From NCBI RefSeq assembly GCF_027942865.1, contig NC_134517.1, positions 13,680,275 to 13,744,274 of the forward strand: a stretch of DNA of 64,000 nt. The letters are read 5' to 3'. Below are positions 15,101-36,279 of this stretch, piece after piece; positions within the stretch are counted from its first letter, which is position 1; the number at the start of each line of letters is the position of its first letter. The translations under genes were made by a program, and so were the position numbers. Under the pieces are notes generated by a model that searched no databases, had not been told where the DNA came from, and worked only from the letters and a program-made list of their open reading frames with translations. This DNA comes from Odontesthes bonariensis. Taxonomy: Eukaryota; Chordata; Actinopteri; Atheriniformes; Atherinopsidae.

Positions 15101-15258
15101 ACTGACAGTGACAAAGTCCTTACTGTGGTTAGCTCAGAAGAGGCGACCCAGATAACATCCACCAGCAGGAGTATCACCACCCCCAGAGCCATCCGCCTCC
15201 GCTGTGCTGCAGAGCTGCCCTGAGAGCTCATCCGGTTCATGATGAATACCCACTCCAT
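6145..15258 (-). CDS. slc35f5: solute carrier family 35 member F5 (13 coding exons)
   Basis: Multi-pass membrane protein of the drug/metabolite transporter superfamily (EamA-type, related to nucleotide-sugar transporters); its substrate is not established. Coding exons on the minus strand: 15258-15124, 14004-13855, 13432-13370, 13288-13207, 12453-12263, 11262-11181, 10979-10892, 8867-8803, 8663-8559, 8384-8225, 8022-7932, 7575-7421, 6253-6145. All have GT-AG borders and sum to 1476 nt, giving 491 aa plus stop; human SLC35F5 is 523 aa with a longer N terminus. Diagnostic segments include [18 protein letters not shown] (first membrane helix), [20 protein letters not shown] and [18 protein letters not shown]. 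The start was chosen because [10 protein letters not shown] aligns with the human MVCVFVMNRM; a second ATG lies six codons on. The final exon stops inside a GTAAGT that also looks like a splice donor, so the extreme C terminus may differ. The introns carry three SINE copies. Confidence 0.95.
9590..9875 (-). mobile_element. tRNA-derived SINE copy in slc35f5 intron
   Basis: Read on the minus strand it shows the order seen in the better copy at 50450-50792: tRNA-like head with a degraded B box, GTTCTC/TGCATG-type body, the phrase AGGTTAATTGGTGATTCT, and the segment ending GCGACCTGTCC. It is diverged and the (TGGA) tail is missing. Confidence 0.7.
11391..11434. repeat. compound microsatellite (TG)n(TCTG)n
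   Basis: An uninterrupted TG run is followed directly by five TCTG units, inside an slc35f5 intron. Confidence 0.9.
11606..11752 (-). mobile_element. fragment of the same tRNA-derived SINE
   Basis: The plus strand has CCCAATTAACCTAACATGCA followed by the TGTGGGAGGAAGCC block and a degraded ACCCTCT head, the same series of blocks as in the copies at 9590 and 50450. Both ends are truncated or eroded. Confidence 0.6.
12498..12723 (-). mobile_element. diverged copy of the same tRNA-derived SINE
   Basis: Blocks GGAGCCTGTCCCAGCTGTC, CAATTAACCTAATC, GAGGAAGCCGGAGTACCC, CAGAAAGGCCCCAG and a terminal tRNA-like head occur in the same order as in the copy at 50450-50792. The element sits in an slc35f5 intron right beside the exon at 12263-12453. 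Confidence 0.65.
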
Positions 15259-16329
15259 TGGGACGCTGAGGATACATTTTTATACAAACATGTTACTTAT
15301 AAGTCTATTAATCATTCATTCACATAACCTTTAGAAATGATAATAGCCATTCATTTGAAAGGAATACGAGAAATTAATCAAGAGCATAAATGAAAAAAAC
15401 ATACACGTCTGTTTGCATGGATATAAATTGCACATGGCAGATATGGTGTGCCCACAGCAGAGGACAGGTGTGAGTTGACGTCATTAAAATCAAAGGGTGC
15501 CAGCCTCATCATTTAGTCAGTCAACTCTTTTCAACGGCGGTAAACAATGGTGGAACTGACATTTTTATCTGCGTCACTCAGCTGTTTTCATTCAGGTGAA
15601 TTAAGACGATCATAATGAGGCAGTTCTTTGTATAGCATGGACAACAAGTGCTTTGCATAGAACATAAAAGCATTAAAAACTCAGTTTTGAGTTGTTGTTT
15701 TTTTTAAAGAAATAAATCAAAGAGAGGTCAAAAGTACAGTGAAAGTTAATCATCAAAGCACTGCCATGATCATTTCAAATAATTGGGGTTACACTCTACT
15801 ATTAATTATGATAGAGCTACTGCCACCTAAATGGACACTGAGTCAATTGTATAATTGTTAATTGCATTGATTAACAGATGCTAAATATTTTTTCAATTCA
15901 TATTATTTGTAAATCATATATTTGCATTTCAGAGCAATGAGTAACCTCACAACTTTGTTAAGATAATATTCAGTGCAGTTCTATTTAGAATGACATCAGT
16001 AAGCTCTTTTTAGGCAAGGGGGTTGGAGAAAACAGTCACTGCAACTCTAAGAGGCAGTTTGCTATTCAAGAACAACTCGGTAGAGACCACACTTGGGGTG
16101 AGCAACAAAAAAAAGTTAAAGGTGATACATCAGTCTGAACTGTCATCCCTGTTCTTTCCATATTTCACCTCTACTTCTCTGTGTAACTCGGTGTGTGATT
16201 CAAGACCACCGCATCACAGTTGAAAGAAATGCCATCAAAATCAAAGAGAAAACGAAAAACTATTAAAAACAATTGTGGAACTTTCACCGCTGAACTAAAA
16301 GCGAGCTATCGTGTTCACGTTTGACTCAC

Positions 16330-16450
16330 CTAAGCGTCACATCCAACTGGTAATGGTCTTCGTGCCAGTTAACTGGCTACACGTCAGCTGTCACTAAAGC
16401 GTTGCAGTGTGCATTTATTGTAACAAAGAGCCAGACTGTACATGGCCGCC
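16330..16450 (-). other. slc35f5: probable 5' UTR exon of slc35f5
   Basis: On the minus strand a good donor (CTTAG|GTGAGT) ends at 16330, and the next exon begins after an acceptor at 15266-15267. Joining them gives a short leader in front of the ATG at 15258; the only ATG near the join is closed at once by TGA. The upstream limit (about 16450) is a guess, as no transcription start is visible. Confidence 0.45.
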
Positions 16451-17582
16451 TCGGTTAACAGGATGTTTCACTATCAGAAACAATAAGCTACAGATAAATC
16501 TCGTAAATGTTTCAGGTGTGAAAAAAAAAAAAAAAAACAACAAAAAAAAAAAGCTTCCTCAAACTCCGTAAAACCAGCGCAAAATAGATTTACAGTCTGG
16601 AGTTCAGCAAATGGCGTTATGGTGCCGATTGTGCCTGAAATTGACGTCTACTTTAGTTCACTGACAAGGTGAGGATTCAAGTCCACATAATTGATCCAGT
16701 TAACGTTGCCTGTAGCATCTACATAGTACGTTAAGATGTCTGTTTACCAAGCTAAGTGCTAACAAGCTTGATTGAGCATAGTGGTCCAGCGCTTATATAA
16801 AAGAGCTCTTTTTACCTGACTGCGTGAGGTGCTCATTCAATGTGTTCCATGCTTTGAGTGCCATATAATATTTTCGAGAAATATTCCCAAAAAATGACTG
16901 TTTAAACGAGGAATGGTTGTAAACATTAGCACAACCTCCCCTCTTCATTATCGTCAGGTGACATCACTTATGCTGCAAAGACCTCTGGGATATGGAGTCT
17001 CATAAACTGTACTTTGCCACAGAAATGCTTTTCCCTCCCCTGGCTGACCGTTCTGATCTGACCCTTTCTAAAGATCCTAAATTGAAGCCCTCGTTGAACT
17101 TATTAGTTTAACTAAAAGGAGTGCAAGACAAATGCTGATTCTCTGTAAGACTTAGTCTAAATTACTGTTACTAACTACTATTGCCCTCGAAAGGTTATCA
17201 GTAGGGTGACTCGAGACGTTTGCACAACAATATATATTATTACACTGTACAATATCTGAAGCATTTGTCAAGAAACGGGGTAGCTGTTATTTTAACACGA
17301 TCTTCATCAACTTATTATTTTGTTTGCACTTTGTGGTGGTGATCTTAAGAGGACAAACAAACAACCCTCATTACTTAACATTTTTTTGACGAGGCTAGAT
17401 ATTTTGTTACTGTTCTAGAAATGACAATGTTTCTCGTAATTATACAAGTATAGTAGCTGAGCAAGAAGCAATGCTCTCCTCAGTTGTGAATCGTTGATGG
17501 TGTCTCCAGCAGGCGGCCGCTACATCTTTCACGTGCCTAAAATAGTAGAAGAAGAACAGCGTCACAGCTTTTTCAATCAAAC
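16451..17582. promoter_or_regulatory. divergent intergenic region between slc35f5 and sympk
   Basis: The two genes are head to head, with about 1.1 kb between the slc35f5 leader exon and the first sympk exon. No conserved coding sequence lies in between. A CACGTG E-box occurs about 50 bases before the presumed sympk first exon (in TTTCACGTGCC near 17531), next to a GCGGCCGC patch. The region is not strongly CG-rich, so shared promoter activity is an inference from geometry. Confidence 0.4.
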
Positions 17583-17611
17583 ATGGCAGCTTCCTTTGCA
17601 GGCTAGCCAAG
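17583..17611 (+). other. sympk: end of sympk 5' UTR exon with a seven-codon upstream ORF
   Basis: ATGGCAGCTTCC opens a frame of seven codons (MAASFAG) closed by TAG at 17604-17606, and a donor CCAAG|GTATTG follows at 17611. The next exon starts at 18053 after TTTTTACAG and carries the true sympk start at 18118. The first exon extends upstream to an unknown transcription start. Its non-coding nature follows from the TAG and from the lack of homology. Confidence 0.45.
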
Positions 17612-18117
17612 GTATTGTAATATTTGTACTAGTTAAAGTTTGTTTGTGTTAAAGTTTGTTGCACAGTATGTATGTATTTGTTGCTGGAAAACAAAAGTGA
17701 AGAGTCTGTTAAATGGTATAACTATTACATATCTGTTATAATGGAGATAAAGTATCTCGTCGAGTTAGCGTAATGTTGAGCATTAGGCTAACGCGCAAAT
17801 TAGCTGAGATTAAAGCGGTGGTTATTGTTGTACGTACAGGCTTGTCAATAACACTATATGAATTGTGCGGTTTACACTTCAGTGTGATAGAAATGTATCA
17901 CAATTAAGCCTGTGTTTTTTTTTTTATCGGTGACTTGTGGAATTCTTATTGAGAAGTAGTCTGACATTATAACTTTACAACGTCACTGTGATCAATATTG
18001 ATTGATTATAATAGAAATAGCTCCCAGAATTGCCGCGGTTTCCTTTTTACAGGGTTCCTGTGTTTATAGACTTTGGAGAGCACGTTATCCACACAGTGAG
18101 ACACAGAGAACAGCAAC

Positions 18118-29568
<11,451 letters not shown>

Positions 29569-29580
29569 GAAAGCACTGAA

Positions 29581-29586
29581 AATAAA
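29581..29586 (+). terminator. sympk: poly(A) signal of sympk
   Basis: AATAAA lies 13 bases after the stop codon of sympk. If used, the 3' UTR is very short; no second strong hexamer was noted in the next few hundred bases. Confidence 0.5.
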
Positions 29587-30214
29587 TGAACATTTCCACA
29601 AATATCCTGCAGACTTTCAGCATTTCAAAAAAAGTCAGTTCTTGTGTTTGTATTTTTTAGAACAGATTGTAAGAGAAAAAGTAAATCTGTAAATGAAAGC
29701 ATTCCATATGCCTTCAAGTCATTTTGAGTTGGCAAATGAATAAGAAAACTGGTTTCGATTCTGACTCTGTTTCATCCATCCCCAATGGCATTAATCTGAT
29801 CAACAATTATAGACCATCTTTGATTGTATAGAAGACATTGTGATCATCTGCAGTGGCACAAAATGTTTTCTGTTAACCACTGAACGCTCTTCCGGTAGGG
29901 CTGTCTGTGATGTAGCTTTGCATCAAAAGGAAGAAAATATACATAAAACAAAAGACTTAACACATCATATGTGCTATAGCCCTTGCTATTGTGCTCTGGC
30001 TTTTTGTACAAATAACATTGATTATGGGACTTGTGCTATTAATATCAGTTCTTAAAGCTCAAAGTCTAGAATTGTATTTTGGTTATCACAAGGTTGTAGT
30101 TAGTTTAATGGTAACTTATCAAACCTGAAGTTTTGTGGTGAACAACTCGTGTTTTGTATAAATGGTTCTACACTCCAAGTATGTTACTGTATGGGGATGA
30201 AGATTCTCAGTCAT

Positions 30215-30410
30215 GCAGGTCATGGTAATCCTAAGAGCTTGAATAAGGGCAACTGGACTTGATGGATCTTGAAGACGTTTCACTTCTCATCAGAAAGGCT
30301 TCTTCAATTCTAAACTAGATGGTGGGGGATATCATCTTATAAGCAAAGAGGGTCGTTACAGTCACGTGTCACTGAACCCAATTTGCACGTCGACAGCTGC
30401 ATTTTTATGG
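30215..30410 (+). mobile_element. Penelope-like element fragment (first part)
   Basis: The block around GATCTTGAAGACGTTTCACT and TCTCATCAGAAAGGCTTCTT is characteristic of the terminal non-coding part of fish Penelope-like retroelements. Coding remains of the same kind of element resume at 31095, after an inserted DNA transposon. Confidence 0.5.
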
Positions 30411-30419
30411 TTGGAAGTC

Positions 30420-31090
30420 TTAACACGTAAGGCCTCGTATGCTTCTCCGTCGCTATACGTCAATCCGACTCCATGGTCACTAACCTTTCGAAGTTCTGCG
30501 TAGTTCTCCGGCAATTCACCTCCCAATCAGTAGGCGTCGCTACGCTAGACGACCCACTCTCGCGACGTCTATCGTGAAAGTCGTTGATTGATTGTTTACC
30601 TTCCGGCTCCGTTCCACTCCTCACAGTGAACGATGGCGACCGAGAGAGAAAGACTGTTGTTGGAGTTGGAGCTTATTGAAATTGAAATACAAATCATTTT
30701 TGACCAAATGTTGACCAGCACACAGTAAACTCTTTCAAAAATGGCGGTGTTGTTGTTCTGAGAGGAAGGAGCTAAACCGGAAAAGTGATTCCGGAAATTA
30801 TGTTGTTAGCCGACCAATCACAACCCTTGCGGTCTCTGCGAGTCTCCGATTTATGGTCGCCTACGGAGACCCTCCCGGAGACGCGCTTCGTCGCTTGCGT
30901 GCGTCGGCCAAAATTCCTATCTATCCGTCGAGGAGACGGAGACTCGTGGAGACCGCAAGGGTTGTGATTGGTTGGCTAACAACATAAATTCCCGAATCAC
31001 TTTTCCGGTTTAGCGCCGTCCTTTTTGAAAGAGTTTGAAATAGGAATTTTGGCCGACGCAGAGTGTCTCCGGAATGATCTCCGTCGCCGA
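30420..31090 (+). mobile_element. non-autonomous DNA element, copy 1 (plus orientation)
   Basis: This block matches, in opposite orientation, the one at 35575-36055: shared parts include GTAGGCGTCGCTACGCTAGA, the short frame starting MATERERLLLELE at about 30633, and CCAATCACAACCCTT. It interrupts a Penelope-like element. The second half is rearranged into a long hairpin. The sequence resembles the leader of teleost Harbinger-type elements; that assignment is inferred. Confidence 0.55.
30727..31036. repeat. long imperfect palindrome (hairpin)
   Basis: The left arm 30727-30848 and right arm 30937-31036 are reverse complements over most of their length; both contain CTAAACCGGAAAAGTGATTC and ACCAATCACAACCCTTGCGG (or their complements). 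The main difference is an indel of about 20 bases near the outer ends. An 88-bp spacer separates the arms. Confidence 0.85.
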
Positions 31091-31094
31091 TCAT

Positions 31095-31530
31095 AAATCA
31101 GGCTTCACGTTTACAGGAAACCCACACACACAGACCAGTACCTGCTTTTCGACTCACACCATCCACTAGAATACAAACACTGGCTGTCACCAGAACTCTA
31201 CATCACTGGGCTGAGACAAACGGAACATCAGCACTGCAAGAAAACTCTTCAAACCTGTGAATATCCCAACTGAGCCTTTGTCAAATCATCAAAGACTTTT
31301 GCACCAAACCACGCTGTAAGAAAAACTAAGAAGAACAGTTGCAAACATTGTAATTCCGTATGTGGCAGGAGTCTCAGAGAAACTTTGAAGGAACTTCTCC
31401 AAACATGACATGCCAGTGCACCTCAAACCCAAGAACACCCTCAGACAGAAGACAAAACAACCAAACAAACAGAAATGAGTGGGGTCACGTATGCAGTGCA
31501 GTGCAGCATTGTCTCTCCTACCTAGGAAGT
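31095..31530 (+). mobile_element. Penelope-like element coding remnant
   Basis: Translation shows pieces with the signature order of a Penelope-like polyprotein after the reverse transcriptase: YRKPTHTDQYLLFDSHHPLE, then EYPN.AFVKSSK, then IPYVAGVSEKL and HLKPKNTLRQK. In-frame stops and shifts interrupt it. The GIY-YIG endonuclease that should follow is mostly missing. Confidence 0.7.
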
Positions 31531-31799
31531 TTCACAACCACTCACACCTTGGTTCCTGTGACCAAAACTTTTCTAAGGTTTGACATAGTCTGATACTTTG
31601 TGTTATGACCAGAAAACTTCAGAACTATCTAATGATCCTCGACTAAACTTTTGTGTTAAATCAATTCCGTTTTTGTTTAGTTTATTTTAGGGCTGGGCGA
31701 GTTAACTCGTTATTATCGTGTTAACTCGTCAATTATTTAACGCTGATAAATATTTGATCGCGCATTAACGCAGGTTTTATTTTTTTAATTATTTAAAAA

Positions 31800-31996
31800 A
31801 ATTTTTTTTTTTTGGGGGGCTTTTGAGCCTTCAATAGATAGGAAAGTTCAGAAAGACAGGAAGCAGAGAAAGGGGGAACAACATGCAGCACAGGGCCTTC
31901 CGATGTGGGACTCGAACCAGGGCCAGCTGCAACGAGGACTGTAGCTGCTTATATATGGGGCACCTGCTCAACCCACTACGCCACAGACCACTCCTG
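31800..31996 (-). mobile_element. tRNA-derived SINE nested in the hAT element
   Basis: On the minus strand GTGGCGTAGTGGGTTGAGCA resembles the A-box half of a tRNA and GGTTCGAGTCCC is a perfect B box. The body ends with AGCCCCCCAAAA and an A-rich tail at about 31800. It is a different family from the SINE copies in slc35f5. Confidence 0.75.
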
Positions 31997-32114
31997 TGTA
32001 ATTTTTTTTCTTTATTATTGTAAAAGTTTGTTGTTCACAGGCTTTTATTTTGTAAAAGTCTGTTGCTGTCTGCTGCGGAACCGGAAAAGAAAGTAATCGG
32101 CGGATCCACCAAAC

Positions 32115-32303
32115 ATGGAGAAGGGTACGGAACGTTTACTCGGCCAATTTCATTTTAAAGTTCTTCCAGACAGTGGAGTCGACAGAACCAAAGTCATCTG
32201 TAAACTCTGTCAAGTTGAATTGTCTTCTCACCGTAGTAGTTCCAGTCTAAAATATCACTTAAAGGCAAAACACACAACTGATACCAGCATTAATCGCGAT
32301 TAA
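32115..32303 (+). pseudogene. BED zinc-finger fragment of a hAT transposase
   Basis: A 62-codon open frame starting MEKGTERLLGQFHF contains CKLC and YHLKAKH, the Cys-x2-Cys...His-x4-His arrangement of a BED finger, which binds DNA in hAT transposases and ZBED proteins. The frame stops inside the terminal inverted repeat region, so only the N-terminal domain remains. Confidence 0.7.
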
Positions 32304-32479
32304 TCAGGGAAATCATGTGATTAATTAGATTAAAAATTTTAATCGTTGCCCAGCCCTAGTTTATTTATGTAGCGCCAGTTTCACAACATATATCATCTGA
32401 AGGGACTTTAAACAGAGAATAAACTAGTTAAGTCCAGTTAAATTCAAGCACAATGGAATTCATTGTAATGCAAATAGAA

Positions 32480-32862
32480 CCTGATTAAAAAAAAACATTG
32501 ATGTGAAATGTACTTTCTGTTCTATTAATACTGAAACTGTTGCCCATTTATTTTGGCACTGCCCTATTGTCCAAAGACTGTGGAGTGATATCTGTAACTT
32601 TATCGCTAACAATATTGATAACGAGTTTAATTTATCTTGGAGGAGTCTATTGTTTGGGCTCTATGACTTTAACAAAACCAAAGAAAAAGCCAACATAACT
32701 TTTATTATCAACCTCATCATTTTAATGGCATAATTTCATATCCAGAAATAGACATTCATGAAAAAAAAAAACATATTTTCTTTCCTTTGAAGCAAGCACT
32801 TTGAATTGCCTCGTGTACGAATTGTGCTCTACAAATAAAATTGCCTTGCCTTGGCTTTCTCG
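32480..32862 (+). mobile_element. LINE fragments (L1-like C terminus, then L2-like 3' tail)
   Basis: A frame from 32503 to 32733 has KCTFCSINTETVAHLFWHCP, the C-terminal zinc-binding motif of L1/Tx1-type LINEs. Just downstream, 32790-32862 (CACTTTGAATTGCC...AAATTGCCTTGCC) is the 3' tail also seen at the end of the L2-like element at 34905-34977. They are probably two separate truncated insertions. Confidence 0.55.
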
Positions 32863-34021
32863 GTGAGCTCAGGCAGTACATGACCTCCATTCAATTCTCA
32901 AACAATCAGAAAGTGATTACTGTTGACATCTGTGAACACTTGAATATTTTAATGTGACCTCTTTTATCCCCTGGCGTATAATATAGAAATGTTTCATGTG
33001 TAATGTAAAAAAAAATTAAATAAAAAGGAAGTTTAAAATTTTTTATTTTTTCTCAATTCGCGCGGTCGCGCATCTCCTCGTACACTCGCATATGCCTCGC
33101 TTGAATCAGCCTCGATTAGATGCAGCTGAGCTGGCTTCGTGGAACGACTTGGGGCTTAATTGGGAGATGGTGTTAGTTCCTTACCAGTAGGTGGCGGTAA
33201 TGCTTCTATAAGTGGTTTGCCAACCGCCAGTAAAAAAAAAATTTTAAAAACCGAAAGAGAGAGATGGTGTTAGTTCAGCCTGGCTTTCTTTAGCTACTTT
33301 CGTGGAGAATGAGACCAAAACAAGAGCTGTAATTTTCACAGCAGCTGAACAAAACAATGCTGATTAGGCTGTACGAGGAGTTTAAAACTGTGATTACCAG
33401 AAAAGGTAATACTGTCGCGATAAATAAAGTGAGGTAAACGGCGTTGCAAACAATTGCCGACAGGCTAAATGCGTAAGTTATACAACTTTCATACCATTGT
33501 CGAATGTTACACGTTTATTTCACTGTCCTCATGTATTTATGCTCTCCTCTTTGTTATTTTTTTTTTTTTAAATAAAGCATGCTGAATTGTCTCTGTATGA
33601 GAGTACTGCACACATAACCCTGCTCAGTTTATTAATAACCCAACACGCATCATCATACTTTGTGACTAATGTGACCCACATTAATTCTTCACTGTTAGAT
33701 CTCAACAGGAGCAATCTTAACAGCCAGAAGCGTACCTGGCAGCAGGTTAAAGTAAAATGCAAGAACATATTTCAGAGTGGTAAGTAGCCTTTGAAGAAAT
33801 GTGTTTGTTTGTCCAAAAAACTGTGGTGAACTGTATGTTGCATTGCAGCTACCAAAAAAAAAAAAAAAAAACAGGCCTCTGCCACTGATGGGGGTCCTCC
33901 ACCTGAAAGTCTCACTCCAGCGGAGGAACTTGCTCTAACCAGCAATCGAGGGCGGCCACTGGTGGAAGGAATAGATGCAGGGACCTCCTTGGGATATGTT
34001 AACAAAAGTGTGCGGGATCGG

Positions 34022-34819
34022 TATGTAGCTAAACTCAGACAAAACTGAATTCATTGTCTGTGGCCCACAGAAACAAAGAGAAAGTGTTATGAGTCACCTT
34101 GAGACTCTCTCTCTAAAACCTAACTATCAAGTTAGAAATCTCGGGGTAATATTGGACTCAGACCTGAACTTTAACAGCCACATTAAATCTGTAACATCAG
34201 CAGCTTTTTACCATCTAAAAAACATTGCCAGAATCAAAGGAATAGTGTCTAAACCAGACTTAGAAAGACTGATCCATGCATTTGTCTCCAGCAGGTTAGA
34301 CTGCTGTAACGGCCTGCTCACTGGGCTCTCTAAACGGGCTATAAGACAGCTGCAGTACATCCAGAACGCTGCTGCTCGAGTCCTGACTAGAACCAGGAAA
34401 TACGACCATATTAGTCCAGTGCTCAGGTCTCTGCACTGGCTTCCTGTCGCTCAGAGAATAGACTTTAACACAGCTCTGCTTGTGTACAAGTCTCTTCATG
34501 GTCAAACGACAAAGTACATCTCTGACATGTTAAAGCCATATGAACCAACTCGGGCTCTGAGAACCTCAGGGAGGGGTCTCCTGCCCCAGGGAGGGGTCTG
34601 CTGCTGGTGCCCAGAGTCAGGACTAAACAAGGTGAGGCTGCGTTTCAGTTTTATGCTCCTAACATCTGGAACAGTCTTCCAGAAGATGTGAGACAGGCCT
34701 CAACTCTGACAATGTTTAAATCCAGGCTGAAAACAGTTCTGTTTAGCTGTGCATATGACACCTGAAAGTATTTTATCTGCAACCTTCACTTTTTAATTAA
34801 TTAATGACTATTTTAATGG

Positions 34820-34860
<41 letters not shown>

Positions 34861-34977
34861 TTTAATGATTTTATTGCCTTCTTGTGATTTTATGTAGCTG
34901 TGAAGCACTTTGAATTGCCCTGTGTATGAATTGTGCTCTATAAATAAAATTGCCTTGCCTTGCCTTGCCTAGAAGGT
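34022..34977 (+). mobile_element. L2-like LINE, 3' part
   Basis: A 200-codon frame (34089-34691) is the C-terminal half of an L2-clade reverse transcriptase protein, with NLGVILDSDLNFNSHI, NAAARVLTRTRKYDHI and SLHWLPVAQRIDF; one frameshift near 34605 separates it from the last segment (APNIWNSLPEDVRQ). The 3' end is TTGCCTTGCCTTGCC, the short-repeat tail of this clade. It is inserted in the Harbinger accessory gene. Confidence 0.85.
34828..34857. repeat. (TA)n microsatellite in the L2 3' UTR
   Basis: Alternating TA run within the 3' untranslated part of the L2-like copy. Confidence 0.85.
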
Positions 34978-35574
34978 ATTGATCACTTTCCCTCAGTGTC
35001 TCTCAATTATAATAACTGATGGTGTGCCTATATCTGTCAGTGGTGGGAGACTCTGCCTGCTTGATCCCAGACCACAGAGGACATCCCTAACCCATGTGTG
35101 AGTAGTTGTATTCAATTTAATTTTCTTTAGATGGAAATACTATTCATCTCATGCATCCCTGTGATCTCCTACTTCAACAACTGCAGTGTTTCTCCGTCTG
35201 CAGTTTGATGGCCCCACCACATCTGGGGCATTTGAGGACAGAACTGTCTGTAGACACAGAAATGCCACAGGTAGGCTATTTATTATTAAAAATGTGAAAT
35301 GGTTTGGATGCGTCTGCAGTTTACCTATTATATACCAATAGGCCTAATTATCACTGATACACTTTACTGCAGGTTGCAACAGGAACACAAATTCCAGCAG
35401 CAAAGAGTGAAGTAAGTAACTCTTCACATTACCATCACTGCCTACATACTTCGTTGCTCACAGGCACATTTCCTCTATCACAGGATGTGATACAGGATTT
35501 TCTCTCCACAGCTTGAAAGACATGAAAAAATTAAAAATTCAACTTGAACTGGAAACTTGTCATCATTGTACAGT

Positions 35575-36055
35575 TCATACAAAGTGTCGAGTCTGATTTA
35601 TGGTCGTCCGGGAAAGGCTACGCTTGCGTGCGTCGGCCAAAATTCCTATCTAGACTCGCGGAGACCGTAAGGGTTGTGATTGGTCAGCTAACATTTCCGG
35701 AATCACTTTTCTGGTTTAGCTCCTTCCAGTCACAACAACCACACCGCCATTTTTGAAAGGGTTTACTGTGTGCCGGTCAACATTTGGTCAAAATGATTTG
35801 CATTTCAATATCAAGCTCCAACAACGGTCTTTCTCTCTCGGTCGCCATCGTTCACTGTGAAGAGTGAAACAAAGCCGGAAGGTAAACGATCAACGACTTT
35901 CACGATAGACATTGCGAGATTAGGTCGTCTAGCGTAGCGACGCCTACTAATCAGGAGGTGAATTGCCTTGCATATCCGACATCCCGACGGTCCGGAGAAC
36001 TTCGAAATGTTTAATAGACTCTGCGTGACCACGTAGTAGCATACCGAGACCTTTA
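35575..36055 (-). mobile_element. non-autonomous DNA element, copy 2 (minus orientation)
   Basis: This is the reverse-complement counterpart of 30420-31000, without the hairpin rearrangement. Shared blocks include the MATERER-like start at about 35847 (minus) and GTAGCGACGCCTAC. It sits between the two gene remnants of the Harbinger element. Confidence 0.55.
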
Positions 36056-36279
36056 GATATTTGTTTATACATTTATATTCAGTGGGGTGCCATAACCTAA
36101 CATTTAGAAAATTCTCTATGCATTTAACCTTAAACTTGCTCCAACTTAAACTGCCACTGTGTCAATGCTAAATTATGAAAATAATTATATATATATATAT
36201 ATATAACTCAAAGGTCACAACAATAAGGATCAATGGAAATATGTGTCCCTGTATAGGTCCCTCACTGTTCTTCCATCCA

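Larger units (their letters stand above)
31688..32358 (+). mobile_element. hAT-like DNA transposon, internally deleted
   Basis: The element begins TAGGGCTGGGCGA and ends with the inverted form GCCCAGCCCTA. It is flanked by identical 8-bp target-site duplications GTTTATTT at 31680-31687 and 32359-32366, the length expected of hAT elements. It keeps only a BED-type zinc-finger exon (32115-32303) and carries an inserted SINE (31800-31996). No transposase DDE domain remains. Confidence 0.85.
33300..35520 (+). pseudogene. Harbinger-type DNA-binding (Myb/SANT-like) protein gene, disrupted
   Basis: Scattered pieces translate into the accessory protein of teleost Harbinger elements: YEEFKTVITRKGNT near 33380, KRTWQQVKVKCKNIFQS (33728-33778), LTPAEELAL...GRPLVEGI (33912-33972) and, past an inserted LINE, ATGTQIPAAKSE near 35374-35408. 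Frameshifts, stops and the L2 insertion at 34022-34977 show that it is dead. The family function is to bring the transposase to the nucleus and to the element ends. Confidence 0.6.

Noticed and set aside
31880-31990. tRNA gene suggested by a perfect B box
   Set aside because: The A-box half is degenerate, the cloverleaf does not close, and the body and tail are those of a SINE.
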